This document shows positions 17,474 through 25,449 of a stretch of DNA of 64,000 bases, in pieces. The DNA is from an uncultured Collinsella sp. (GTDB lineage: Bacteria > Actinomycetota > Coriobacteriia > Coriobacteriales > Coriobacteriaceae), in the NCBI GenBank assembly GCA_900545745.1, contig URAD01000008.1:1-64000 (forward strand), in the 5' to 3' direction. A program made the position numbers and the translations under genes. Each line of letters opens with the position of its first letter. Position 1 is the first letter of the stretch. The notes beneath the pieces are model-generated. The model was not told the DNA's origin. It ran no database searches and saw only the letters and a program-made list of their open reading frames with translations.

Positions 17474-17506
17474 CCACCATAAAGGTGCCTATCCCCATTG
17501 TGGTGG
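17474..17506. repeat. Dispersed hairpin family A, copy 2
   Basis: A 33-base CCACCATAAAGG...GTGGTGG hairpin ending 12 bases from the HAD phosphatase stop codon, on that gene's downstream side. Confidence 0.85.
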
Positions 17507-17518
17507 TTCCACCCGGCG

Positions 17519-18340
17519 CTACAGCAAATGCTCCTCGATAAAGGTCGCGATGCCGTCTTCGTCGTTGCTCGCGGTCACAAAGTCGGCGGCGGCACGGGTG
17601 GCGTCGCTGCCGTTTGCCATGGCCACGCCCACGCCAGCGTCGGTCACCATACAGGTGTCGTTATCGGCATCGCCAAACACACAGATGTTCTGGAGCTCCA
17701 TGTCATTGAGCTCCGCCACGCGCACGAGGCCGCGCGTCTTGGACACGCGCGGATCCATGAACTCGTAGAGGCGCTGCGTGGTTTGCAGGGCGGCTGCCTT
17801 AACGGTGTCATCGGCGAACGTCGATGCGCGCTCGATGACCTGCGGCATCACCTCGGGCGCCATGGTAAACATCACCTTGGGCTGCGGTTCGCGCAAGAAC
17901 TCGGCAAAATCGACCACCTTATAGGGCACGCCATCGACCTGCGACAGGTGCTCCACGCACGCATTGCTCTCGGGCACGTAGAACACGCCGTCTCGGCGGC
18001 AAACGGGCGTTGCCGGAAGGTCCGCCATGTGCCTGCAGATGCGCGCGATGGTTTCGCCCGGCAGCGGGTAGCTCAGCTCGTTGATGCCGTGCGCGCGGTC
18101 GATGACCTCGGCGCCGCCACAGCCCACCATCACGTCCACCAGGCCATCGATACCCCAGAGCTCGTACATGGCCTCGGTCGCGTGGGCGTCGCGCCCAGTG
18201 CACAGGCCAAAGAGCACGCCACGCTCGCGCAGAGCGCGGATCGCTGCCACAGTGCGCGGGGACACCGTGTGCTGGCTCGTGAGCAGCGTACCGTCGATAT
18301 CGCAGAGTACGGCTTTAATGTGGCTGAAGGTGGCGTCCAT
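17519..18340 (-). CDS. Cof-type HAD-superfamily phosphatase
   Basis: A 273-residue cytoplasmic hydrolase of the HAD IIB (Cof) subfamily, which dephosphorylates sugar phosphates, nucleotides or cofactors such as FMN and PLP. The nucleophile motif is CDIDGTLL (Asp14 and Asp16). Motif II is FGLCTGR. The C-terminal magnesium motif is ICVFGDADNDTCMV. The cap domain lies between about 85 and 190. Length and motif order are normal. It is a single gene bracketed by family A hairpins at both ends. The substrate cannot be inferred from sequence or neighbours. Confidence 0.9.
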   Translation of the reverse strand: MDATFSHIKAVLCDIDGTLLTSQHTVSPRTVAAIRALRERGVLFGLCTGRDAHATEAMYELWGIDGLVDVMVGCGGAEVIDRAHGINELSYPLPGETIARICRHMADLPATPVCRRDGVFYVPESNACVEHLSQVDGVPYKVVDFAEFLREPQPKVMFTMAPEVMPQVIERASTFADDTVKAAALQTTQRLYEFMDPRVSKTRGLVRVAELNDMELQNICVFGDADNDTCMVTDAGVGVAMANGSDATRAAADFVTASNDEDGIATFIEEHLL

Positions 18341-18434
18341 GGGGGCCTTTCTGGGTTGTGCGGCGGTGTGGGGTATATTCGCAAACGGCGTACATGGTAT
18401 ACCAAGGCGTGGGCGTGGCCCGTCAAAGCAAAAA

Positions 18435-18467
18435 CCACCACAAAGGTGCCTGGCCCCTTTGTGGTGG
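18435..18467. repeat. Dispersed hairpin family A, copy 3
   Basis: A 33-base CCACCACAAAGG...CCTTTGTGGTGG hairpin with inner TGCCTGGCCCC, between the HAD gene and the MFS gene, 32 bases before the next palindrome. Confidence 0.88.
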
Positions 18468-18499
18468 CCGGACCCGAAGGGTGTCCCGGCCCGGAGCGC

Positions 18500-18564
18500 A
18501 AACCATCACAACATTCGACGTTTTTCGGCAAAATCGCGATTTTCATCGAATGTTGTGATGGTTT
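18500..18564. repeat. Dispersed palindrome family B, copy 2
   Basis: A 65-base palindrome with perfect 19-base ends (AAACCATCACAACATTCGA and reverse complement). It ends on the base just before the MFS transporter stop codon. Its interior is in the opposite orientation to copies 3 and 4. Confidence 0.9.
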
Positions 18565-19851
18565 TTACTGCCTTGCGGCACGATCAAAATGCCGGCGTCC
18601 AAACAGCAGCAACGCCGCGGGAACTGCCGTCACGACCATGCCCGCCCCTACGAGCGCCTGTTGCACGCCAAACGTCGCCGCCAGCCAGGGGGCAATCGCC
18701 AGCGGGGCTACGCCGGCGAACATGTTGCCAAAGCCCATGACCGAGTTGACGTGGCCGAGCTGCTCGAGCGGAGCCGTCGTTTGCACGATTGTGTTGTGGA
18801 GCGGGTTGACAACGCCCCAGGCCACGCCCAGGACAATCTGGCCGATAAGTGCCACGCCCACGTACGGCGTTCCCACGTAGAGCAGGCTTCCCAGGCCCAC
18901 GGACATGAGCGCCACGAGCAGCGTTTTAAGGTTGACCAGGTGCGGCGGCAAGCGGAGCGCGACCACGGCGCCCAGCACCGCGCCCACACCGCTGGCCGAC
19001 GAGAGCCAGCCCATCCACTCGACACCGACGTGCAGGACATCGCGGTAGAAGAACGACTCCAGCGGGTCGAAGGCACCGTAGCCAAAGTTCGAGAGGAAGA
19101 TGATGCAGAAAAGTAGCGCGAGGACGCTATTGGTAAAGACCGTCTTGATGCTGGTCGCGAAGGTGGCGCGGGAAGATGTGTTGGGGTCGGGGCCTTGGCT
19201 GGCCTTATCCGATGTGATGTCGCCGATCGCAGGTTTGTCTTCGTGTGTGGCGGCCTGACTTGCACTTTGCCTAAAGCCCCAACCGGCAATGAGCGCCAGT
19301 ACAGTAAAGATCATCATGAGCACGAACACCGCGCGCGACGACGCAGCCGCCGCGACAAAGCCGCCCAGCGTGGGGCCAACGATGATACTCACGTTTGAAA
19401 ACATGGCGATGGCGGAGTTGACGTCTTTGAGCTCGACGGGGTCGTCGGTGAGATACGCCGGATAGGATGTGGCGATGGGCTGGGCGAACCCCATCACAAA
19501 ACCCAAGAGTACTGCGCCGGCAAGGACCGTTCCGGTCGCGCTGCCAAAGGCGATGATCGCCGCGCCCGTTGCCAGCGTGCCGACGATGCTCAGCATAAAA
19601 TGGCGGCGCGGACCCCAGGCGTCGAGCGCCGCACCGCCCGCAAAGGACCCCAGGATCACGAAGACGTTCATAAACAGAACGGCCAGCGATGTCGCCACGA
19701 CCGAGGCATCGTCTGCATAGGTGAGCGTTCCGATGACGCCGATAAAGTAACTGGTCTGGAAGCCGGTGTAGATGAGAAACCGCATTGCCACCAGACGCTT
19801 AGCCTGCGCGGACAGCGACGGTTGGGATTTTGAGATTAGAGATGGGGACAT
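18565..19851 (-). CDS. Major facilitator superfamily transporter
   Basis: A 428-residue integral membrane protein with about 12 predicted helices in two halves separated by a polar central loop around residues 195-225 (HEDKPAIGDITSDKASQ), the MFS plan. The first helices (MRFLIYTGFQTSYFIGVIGT, and FAGGAALDAWGPRRHFML with the loop 2-3 G-x-x-D-x-x-G-P-R-R pattern) support this. ATG 19851 was chosen over the 5' extension because AAGGAG lies six bases upstream. It resembles drug or metabolite exporters of the MFS_1 type, but no substrate is implied. It is monocistronic, and its stop codon abuts a family B palindrome. Confidence 0.9.
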   Translation of the reverse strand: MSPSLISKSQPSLSAQAKRLVAMRFLIYTGFQTSYFIGVIGTLTYADDASVVATSLAVLFMNVFVILGSFAGGAALDAWGPRRHFMLSIVGTLATGAAIIAFGSATGTVLAGAVLLGFVMGFAQPIATSYPAYLTDDPVELKDVNSAIAMFSNVSIIVGPTLGGFVAAAASSRAVFVLMMIFTVLALIAGWGFRQSASQAATHEDKPAIGDITSDKASQGPDPNTSSRATFATSIKTVFTNSVLALLFCIIFLSNFGYGAFDPLESFFYRDVLHVGVEWMGWLSSASGVGAVLGAVVALRLPPHLVNLKTLLVALMSVGLGSLLYVGTPYVGVALIGQIVLGVAWGVVNPLHNTIVQTTAPLEQLGHVNSVMGFGNMFAGVAPLAIAPWLAATFGVQQALVGAGMVVTAVPAALLLFGRRHFDRAARQ

Positions 19852-19980
19852 GAGCGCTCCTTGTTGCATACGAATACGGGCCGCGGGCATTGACCGCCGA
19901 CCATCGACTCAATCTTTCCATATGCAACGTTAAGGACGCATCGGGCCTCTTCTCTCCGTCTTCGCCCGGATGAACTTCTT

Positions 19981-20050
19981 GGTAGATTTTAAGGCATGTC
20001 CCAAACATCTACCAAAGCAAAAACCACCACAAAGGTATCCTTTGTGGTGG
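19981..20050. repeat. GGTAGAT hairpin and hairpin family A, copy 4
   Basis: GGTAGAT (19981-19987) pairs with ATCTACC (20007-20013). A short 27-base family A copy, CCACCACAAAGG-TAT-CCTTTGTGGTGG, follows at 20024-20050; it lacks the inner GTGCCTGTCC part seen in the 33-base copies. Confidence 0.8.
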
Positions 20051-20070
20051 AAATGACGTTTGCCCAGATA

Positions 20071-20108
20071 AAACCTGCCAAAATGAACTGCCCCTTTTTG
20101 GCAGGTTT
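20071..20108 (-). terminator. Terminator of the moaA-moaC-mobB operon
   Basis: AAACCTGCCAAAA (20071-20083) pairs with TTTTGGCAGGTTT (20096-20108) around a 12-base loop. It overlaps the stop codon of the moaC-mobB fusion by one base. Confidence 0.65.
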
Positions 20109-21397
20109 TAGGCGAGATGGTCTTGGATCAGGTCGCAGATGGCTCGGGCGTCGTTGATGTTGATAGCTCGAGTCGCAAAGCCGGCGTCGAAGGCCTGGCG
20201 CGCCAGGGCCTCGTTGCAGGCAAGCGCCAGCGTACGGCCGTCGACCAGATCGAGCGAGCTCTTACCGCGCAGGCGATCCACGCCGGAGCGCGCAACCACG
20301 ATATTGTCGAAGCCCTCGGTCTTATAGCCCTCGATGATCACCACGTCGACGTCGTTGTAGCGCGACAGCAGCTCGCGCGCGGGCATCTCGTCCTCCTCGC
20401 GCGTGTCGGCGTACTCCGCCCAGCGCGTGGCGCAAATGAGGCCCACGTGCTTGGAGCCTGCCTGGTGATGGCGCCAGGTATCCTTGGCAGGCACGTCGAT
20501 ATCAAAGCCGTGATGCCCGTGATGCTTGAGTGAACCCACGCGCAGGCCGCGGCGGGTAAGCTCGGCAATGACCTTCTCGACGAGCGTGGTCTTGCCCGAG
20601 TTCTGGTAGCCGATAAACGCGATCGCGGGAACGGCCGGTGTTGGAGCTGCGGGCGCGCTCGCGGGCGCGACGCCATCGGCAGCGGCGGCCTCGGCAGCAG
20701 CAGCTTGACGCTCCGCGCGATCCCACACGCCCGAGCGACCGCCCTCCTTGTGCAGCAGGCGAACATCGACGATCTCCATGCCTCGGTCGACCGCCTTGCA
20801 CATGTCATAGATCGTAAGGCACGCGGCACTCGCGCCGGTCAGGGCCTCCATTTCGATACCCGTCTTGCCCGTCACGCCGGCCGTAACCAGTACGTGAAAG
20901 CCAACCTGCCCGTCCGTGCGCGCCGGCGCCCAGCCCTCGGGCTCGTCCTCGGCCGGCGTCCCCGCCGGAGCGATGGGAGCAATGTCGCACTTACTCTTGG
21001 TAATAAGCAGCGGATGGCACATGGGGATGATGTCGCTCGTGCGTTTGATGGCCATGATGCCCGCCACACGCGCGCAGGCAAGCACGTCGCCCTTTTTGGC
21101 GCGGTCCTGCAGCACCATGGCCTGCGTCTCGGGGTGCATGAGGATGGTGCCCTCGGCGATGGCGATGCGATGGGTCTCGGCCTTGTCGGACACGTCGACC
21201 ATGCGTACCTCGCCCTTGGCGTCCACGTGCGTCAGCTCATCGCGACGGGCGTCACGGGCGGGCTCGGTGGCAGCGCTGGCAGTCGGCTGCACGGATGCGT
21301 CGGCGTTGCCAGCATTCGCCGCAGCCGTGACTTTGTGGGCAGACATCGCGGCCCTGCGAGCGGCCTTGGTGGCATCGGCGTACCTGCTCTTGGCCAT
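20108..21397 (-). CDS. moaC-mobB: Fusion of cyclic pyranopterin phosphate synthase (MoaC) and molybdopterin-guanine dinucleotide protein B (MobB)
   Basis: A 429-residue two-domain protein of molybdenum cofactor synthesis. After a 60-residue Ala-rich lead, residues about 60-230 are MoaC, which makes cyclic pyranopterin monophosphate from the MoaA product: signatures KKGDVLACARVAGIMAIKRT, IIPMCHPL and GKTGIEMEALTGASAACLT, with Asp in YDMCKAVD. A linker rich in Ala and Pro (about 245-270) leads to MobB, a P-loop GTP-binding protein assisting nucleotide attachment (FIGYQNSGKTTLVEKVI, then GSLKHHGHHGFDIDVPAKDT). MoaC carries an insertion before WAPARTDGQVGFHV. ATG 21397 has GGAGGATGATC upstream. 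It lies 4 bases after the moaA stop, so the two form an operon. Confidence 0.95.
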   Translation of the reverse strand: MAKSRYADATKAARRAAMSAHKVTAAANAGNADASVQPTASAATEPARDARRDELTHVDAKGEVRMVDVSDKAETHRIAIAEGTILMHPETQAMVLQDRAKKGDVLACARVAGIMAIKRTSDIIPMCHPLLITKSKCDIAPIAPAGTPAEDEPEGWAPARTDGQVGFHVLVTAGVTGKTGIEMEALTGASAACLTIYDMCKAVDRGMEIVDVRLLHKEGGRSGVWDRAERQAAAAEAAAADGVAPASAPAAPTPAVPAIAFIGYQNSGKTTLVEKVIAELTRRGLRVGSLKHHGHHGFDIDVPAKDTWRHHQAGSKHVGLICATRWAEYADTREEDEMPARELLSRYNDVDVVIIEGYKTEGFDNIVVARSGVDRLRGKSSLDLVDGRTLALACNEALARQAFDAGFATRAININDARAICDLIQDHLA

Positions 21398-21401
21398 ATG
21401 A

Positions 21402-22457
21402 TCATCCTCCGATTTGGGACATAAATCGTTGCGTGCCCTCAATTATCGCGTGTTCCTGCGGTTTGTGGGCCACGGCATCGCGCCAAATCGAAAGTACCTG
21501 CATATCATCACCACGGCGCAGGGCGTCGCGCACCGAATACTCGGCATCGCTGAACAGGCACGGACGAACGTTGCCATCGGCCGTCAGGCGCAGACGGTTG
21601 CAATTCGCGCAAAAATGGTTGGACATGGCGCTGATGAAGCCAACCGTTCCCGCCGCGCCCGGAAAGTGCCAATAGCGCGCAGGACCCGCGCCGGCAGGAG
21701 CGTCGTTAATGTCGAGCGGCTCGAGCTCGCCCAGTCCCACCGCGGCGGCCTCGGCATTGATGCGCGCCCGCAGTTCGTCGCTCGGCACGGTATCGCTCGC
21801 GTCCCACAGCTCGGGATTGAGCGCGGGCGCATGCGGGTCCACAGCGCAATGCGAGCTCGTGTGTTCGTCGCCGATGGGCATGTATTCGATAAAGCGCAGG
21901 TGGATGGGGCGGTCGAGCGTGAGCCGCGCAAGGGCCGTTACATCCTGGTTGAGCCGGCGCACCACAACGCAGTTGACCTTAACGGGCTCAAAGCCCCAAG
22001 CCAGCGCCGCGTCGATGCCAGCCATGGTCTGTTCGAGCCGGCCCAGGCGCGTGATCTTTCCAAACAGCGTAGGGTCGAGCGTGTCGAGCGAGATGTTGAC
22101 GCGGTTAAGCCCCGCGTCTTTGAGCTGCGGCGCCAGCTTGGGCAGCAGGGCGCCATTGGTGGTAAGCGAGATGTCCTCGATCTGCGGGATCGCGCGGATG
22201 TCGCGAATAAGCGGAATGATACGGCGGCTGACCAGTGGCTCGCCACCCGTCAGGCGCACGCGGCGAATGCCCTCCCCCGCCACCAAGCGCACAAAGCGGG
22301 CGATTTCCTCGGCACTGAGCAGCTCGTCGTGTGCACGGGGCGCCACGCCATCGACCGGCATGCAGTAAATGCAGCGGAAATTGCACTTGTCGGTAACGGC
22401 AATGCGCAGGTAGTTGATATCGCGGCCAAAGCCGTCGTGTTGCACGTGCCCGTCCAC
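21402..22457 (-). CDS. moaA: GTP 3',8-cyclase (MoaA), radical SAM
   Basis: Catalyses the first step of molybdenum cofactor synthesis, conversion of GTP to 3',8-cH2GTP, using two Fe-S clusters. The 351-residue protein has the N-terminal radical SAM cluster motif CNFRCIYC, the SAM-binding RLTGGEPL, and the C-terminal second cluster CANCNRLRLTADGNVRPCL. It lacks the C-terminal GG dipeptide only in the sense that the last residues are IGG, which is normal for the family. The start is GTG 22457, four bases after GAGGGGAGGG. It is followed at 4 bases by the moaC-mobB fusion. Mo-enzymes that use the cofactor are not in this window. Confidence 0.97.
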   Translation of the reverse strand: MDGHVQHDGFGRDINYLRIAVTDKCNFRCIYCMPVDGVAPRAHDELLSAEEIARFVRLVAGEGIRRVRLTGGEPLVSRRIIPLIRDIRAIPQIEDISLTTNGALLPKLAPQLKDAGLNRVNISLDTLDPTLFGKITRLGRLEQTMAGIDAALAWGFEPVKVNCVVVRRLNQDVTALARLTLDRPIHLRFIEYMPIGDEHTSSHCAVDPHAPALNPELWDASDTVPSDELRARINAEAAAVGLGELEPLDINDAPAGAGPARYWHFPGAAGTVGFISAMSNHFCANCNRLRLTADGNVRPCLFSDAEYSVRDALRRGDDMQVLSIWRDAVAHKPQEHAIIEGTQRFMSQIGG

Positions 22458-22587
22458 GCAGCCCTCCCCTCACGCGGCATTTTATTCTTCGGAAAACATA
22501 ATACCCCACGAGAGAATCATGCCGACACCCGTACGACAGGACAGGTCGCTTCGAGCAAAACGGACTTCCCAAGCCCATCCTCAGCAC

Positions 22588-22652
22588 AGACCATCACAAC
22601 ATTCGATGCTTTTCCCGATTTTGGCGAAAAACGTCGAATGTTGTGATGGTCT
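22588..22652. repeat. Dispersed palindrome family B, copy 3
   Basis: A 65-base palindrome, outer ends AGACCATCACAACATTCGA and reverse complement. The interior TGCTTTTCCCGATTTTGGCG is nearly identical to copy 4 and inverted relative to copies 1-2. It sits between the moaA start and the DUF559-like stop. Confidence 0.9.
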
Positions 22653-22690
22653 GCCTGCCCACGGCACCCCGCAGGAGGACCGGAACGCCC

Positions 22691-23728
22691 CTAAAGGCCG
22701 CCGTCCCAGTGCCGAATCACAAATTCTCTCAGGTCGTTCTGACGTTTCTGGAACGCTTCGCTTCGGTCGCACTTAAGGCCCATAGCGAGTGCGATGGCGT
22801 TCATCGCCCGGTGCAATTGCAGCTGGTGGGCAAACTGAGTCCCGGTGAGGACGATCATCCTAAAGCCCAGCGCGCTCAGCACGGTCATACGCTCCGCGTC
22901 CGACGCGCTGCGCTGTTTATCAAGATGGTCCGAGCCGTTGTATTCAATCCCCGTACCGCTTGCAGGCGCATATACGTCGATCTCGAAATACCCGGCCTTA
23001 GCGAGATACTTGAACTCGCTGGGAACATCGACCCGATGGTTGAGCTCGATCTTGGCGTATCCCAGCCCTCCCTGGGAACGTTTTGCTACGACCATGATTG
23101 CGGTGGCCATCTCCATGGGCGACCGCGCGCCATCGTGCACGCGCTTGAGCACGGCGGCCGCGCGTATAGCCCCCTGACGAGATCGGTTCTCATTGCAATA
23201 AGCGATCAAGTCGGCAACGGTATACCTCTGCCCCATCTCGATATAATCGCCTGTCGACAGATGATTCAAATGGTATCGGGCACAGATTTCGTAGCCATAT
23301 TCCAGCTGCTCGGGCTCGTTCATCCACGAACCCGCTTGAACAAAGCACATGGCCTCATCAACCACTAGAAGGCCCTCTGCCACCTCGATAAGATGGCCTG
23401 GAGGTACCGGCGCTCCAAACACGTGGCACCTAAATCCAGCCGGCGTCGAGCGCTCAAAATCGAAGTTGACGAGCGTGTCGACATGATCGAGCTCTTCTCG
23501 TGGAATACCGAGCGAAACCAGATAGTCGGCAACGATCCCGACTGCCGTTGAAGCCCTCAGCCCCTTGGCATCGAGTCCCAATTTGGGCAAGCTCGCGGTC
23601 GGCTCCGCCTCGTTAGCAAGCGAGTCCTCATCGTATAGGCTGCTTGCTCGCGAGAGCGGCTCGGACGGGCGCGCCACGTTGTGGTACAGCCAGGCAGTCT
23701 TATGGGACAGGACGATCGGCAGGTCCAT
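22691..23728 (-). CDS. Uncharacterised protein with a C-terminal DUF559/VSR-like PD-(D/E)XK domain
   Basis: A 345-residue cytoplasmic protein I cannot name. Its last 145 residues follow the DUF559 pattern seen in many actinobacterial proteins: SPMEMATAIMVVAKRSQGGL (203-222), then FEIDVYAPASGTGIEYNGSD (248-267), with conserved Asp251, Glu262 and the Y-N-G-x-D-H turn, then an Arg/Asp-rich helix and LSALGFRMIVLTGTQF. This corresponds to the core of VSR-like nucleases, although activity is not shown. The first 200 residues have no recognised motif; ESYGYEICARYHLNHL-like text around 143-157 resembles AbiEi-type coriobacterial relatives. ATG 23728 follows GGAGGGCTC. It is monocistronic, flanked on both sides by family B palindromes. 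A role in defence or gene regulation would be a guess. Confidence 0.6.
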   Translation of the reverse strand: MDLPIVLSHKTAWLYHNVARPSEPLSRASSLYDEDSLANEAEPTASLPKLGLDAKGLRASTAVGIVADYLVSLGIPREELDHVDTLVNFDFERSTPAGFRCHVFGAPVPPGHLIEVAEGLLVVDEAMCFVQAGSWMNEPEQLEYGYEICARYHLNHLSTGDYIEMGQRYTVADLIAYCNENRSRQGAIRAAAVLKRVHDGARSPMEMATAIMVVAKRSQGGLGYAKIELNHRVDVPSEFKYLAKAGYFEIDVYAPASGTGIEYNGSDHLDKQRSASDAERMTVLSALGFRMIVLTGTQFAHQLQLHRAMNAIALAMGLKCDRSEAFQKRQNDLREFVIRHWDGGL

Positions 23729-23829
23729 GAGCCCTCCAATGGAGTCGGATAACCAACCTTATTCCCCGGCCCACGGGTCCGCACACCTTCGTGCGCAAGA
23801 AAGCGATTCCACCCGGTCGAGTGGCAGAA

Positions 23830-23894
23830 AAACCATCACAACATTCGATGCTTTTCCCGTTTTTGGCAAAAAACGTCGAATGTTGTGATGGTTT
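23830..23894. repeat. Dispersed palindrome family B, copy 4
   Basis: A 65-base palindrome with 19-base ends AAACCATCACAACATTCGA and reverse complement, in the divergent gap between the DUF559-like gene and the MATE gene. Confidence 0.9.
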
Positions 23895-23975
23895 GAGGCA
23901 AGGTGAGGGGCACGGAGGGGTCAAAGCATCGTGCTTGGAGCGTGACTTTTTTTCGCACCGTCGTCATCAATAACC

Positions 23976-24006
23976 TTGACTCTACAATCGTTGTAGGGTT
24001 TTCACT
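23976..24006 (+). promoter_or_regulatory. MerR-type long-spacer promoter with operator for the MATE gene
   Basis: TTGACT (23976-23981) is separated by 19 bases from TTCACT (24001-24006). The spacer contains a perfect dyad CTACAA-TCG-TTGTAG (23982-23996). A 19-bp spacer filled by a dyad is the hallmark of promoters untwisted by MerR-family activators, and a MerR gene follows the MATE gene. Confidence 0.72.
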
Positions 24007-24048
24007 ACACTGGTACGAAAACAAACCCAGCCAGAAAGTGCCTCGCCC

Positions 24049-25395
24049 ATGGAACACGACCTCACACGTGGCAATGTCCTCAAGACCATCGCGGTCTTTG
24101 CCCTGCCTTATATGCTCTCGTACTTTTTGCAGATGCTCTACGGCATGGCCGACCTGTACATGATGGGGCAGTTTAGCGGCGCCGCCGGCATCACCGCCGT
24201 GGGCAATGGCGCGCAGACGCTCTATATCATTACCGTGACGCTTGTGGGCCTGGCCATGGGAACGACGGTTATCGTCGGCCACGCCGTGGGCTCGCGCCGG
24301 TTTGACCGCGCCGAGACCGCCATCGGCAACACCATTACGCTCTTTATGGGTGTCTCGGTGGTGCTGGCCGCCATCTTGCTTGCGCTGTGCCCGCAAATTG
24401 TGGCGCTCATTGGAACTCCCGCCGAAGCCGTCGAAGGCACTGCCGCCTACCTGCGTATCTGCTTTATCGGCATTCCCTTTATCGCCGCGTACAACATTCT
24501 CTCGGCCATCTTTCGCGGGCTGGGCGATTCGCGCTCGCCTATGTACGTGATCGGCGTGGCGTGCATCATCAACATCGCGCTCGACTTTCTGTTTATCGGC
24601 CACATGGGACTCGGCCCCGTGGGCGCAGCGCTCGGCACGGTAACCGCCCAGACGGCCAGCGTTGCCCTCGCGCTCGTGTGGCTCAAGAGTCGCCGCACGA
24701 ACATCCACGTTAAGCGCAGCGACCTGCGCCCCCAGCCCGAGGTGCTCGGCAGCATTCTTAAGATCGGCGTGCCCGTGGCCGTGCAGGACGGCTGCATCCA
24801 GGTGGCGTTTATGTTTATCACCGTCATCGCCAACCACCGAGGGCTCGTCGACGCCGCCGCCGTGGGCCTGGTCGAGAAGATGATCAGCTTTTTGTTCATT
24901 GTCCCGAGCTCCATGGGCGCTACCGTCAGCGCACTCACGGCGCAAAACGCCGGCGCGGGCAAGGGCGACCGCGCACGTCAGGTGCTCAAGGACGCCATGA
25001 CGATCTCGGTGGTGTACGGCTGCCTGATCACGACGCTGATGTGGCTAGTGGCGCCGACGTTTATTGGCTTTTTTGCCAAGGACCCCGCGGTGGTCGCGGC
25101 CGGTACCGGCTATATGCACAGTTATATTTTCGATGCAATCTTTGCCGGCATCCACATTTGCTGTAGCGGCTTTTTCGCTGCATACGGCAAGAGCTACATC
25201 GGCTTTGCGCACAACGTGCTGGCCGTGGCACTCATTCGCGTGCCCGGTGCGTGGCTGTTGTCGAACGCCTATTCCGATACGTTGTTTCCCATGGGCATCG
25301 CGTCGCCGTGCGGATCGATTTTGTCGGCAGTCATCTGTGTTGTCGCGTTTACCGTGCTCAACCGGCGTGGGGCTTTTAACAAGCTGATGGCGTAG
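24049..25395 (+). CDS. MATE-family multidrug/cation antiporter
   Basis: A 448-residue membrane protein with about 12 helices in two homologous halves, typical of MATE exporters that extrude drugs or cationic dyes with sodium or proton influx. The N-terminus TRGNVLKTIAVFALPYMLSY and the helix 1-2 region MLYGMADLYMMGQFSGAAGI are characteristic of the NorM/DinF group found in Firmicutes and Actinobacteria. The start ATG 24049 has only a modest AGAAAG upstream. A MerR-type promoter lies about 45 bases before it and a MerR regulator follows 54 bases after the stop. Together they form a drug-inducible efflux pair; the inducer is unknown. Confidence 0.93.
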   Translation: MEHDLTRGNVLKTIAVFALPYMLSYFLQMLYGMADLYMMGQFSGAAGITAVGNGAQTLYIITVTLVGLAMGTTVIVGHAVGSRRFDRAETAIGNTITLFMGVSVVLAAILLALCPQIVALIGTPAEAVEGTAAYLRICFIGIPFIAAYNILSAIFRGLGDSRSPMYVIGVACIINIALDFLFIGHMGLGPVGAALGTVTAQTASVALALVWLKSRRTNIHVKRSDLRPQPEVLGSILKIGVPVAVQDGCIQVAFMFITVIANHRGLVDAAAVGLVEKMISFLFIVPSSMGATVSALTAQNAGAGKGDRARQVLKDAMTISVVYGCLITTLMWLVAPTFIGFFAKDPAVVAAGTGYMHSYIFDAIFAGIHICCSGFFAAYGKSYIGFAHNVLAVALIRVPGAWLLSNAYSDTLFPMGIASPCGSILSAVICVVAFTVLNRRGAFNKLMA

Positions 25396-25449
25396 CGGGG
25401 CGACGCAGGCCTGGCATCCCTCCCCGACTCCATTGAAAGGAGCGGTCCT

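Noticed and set aside
17016..17518. Riboswitch (c-di-GMP type) before the pilus operon
   Set aside because: The conserved bases of the known c-di-GMP aptamers are not present; only simple hairpins are seen.
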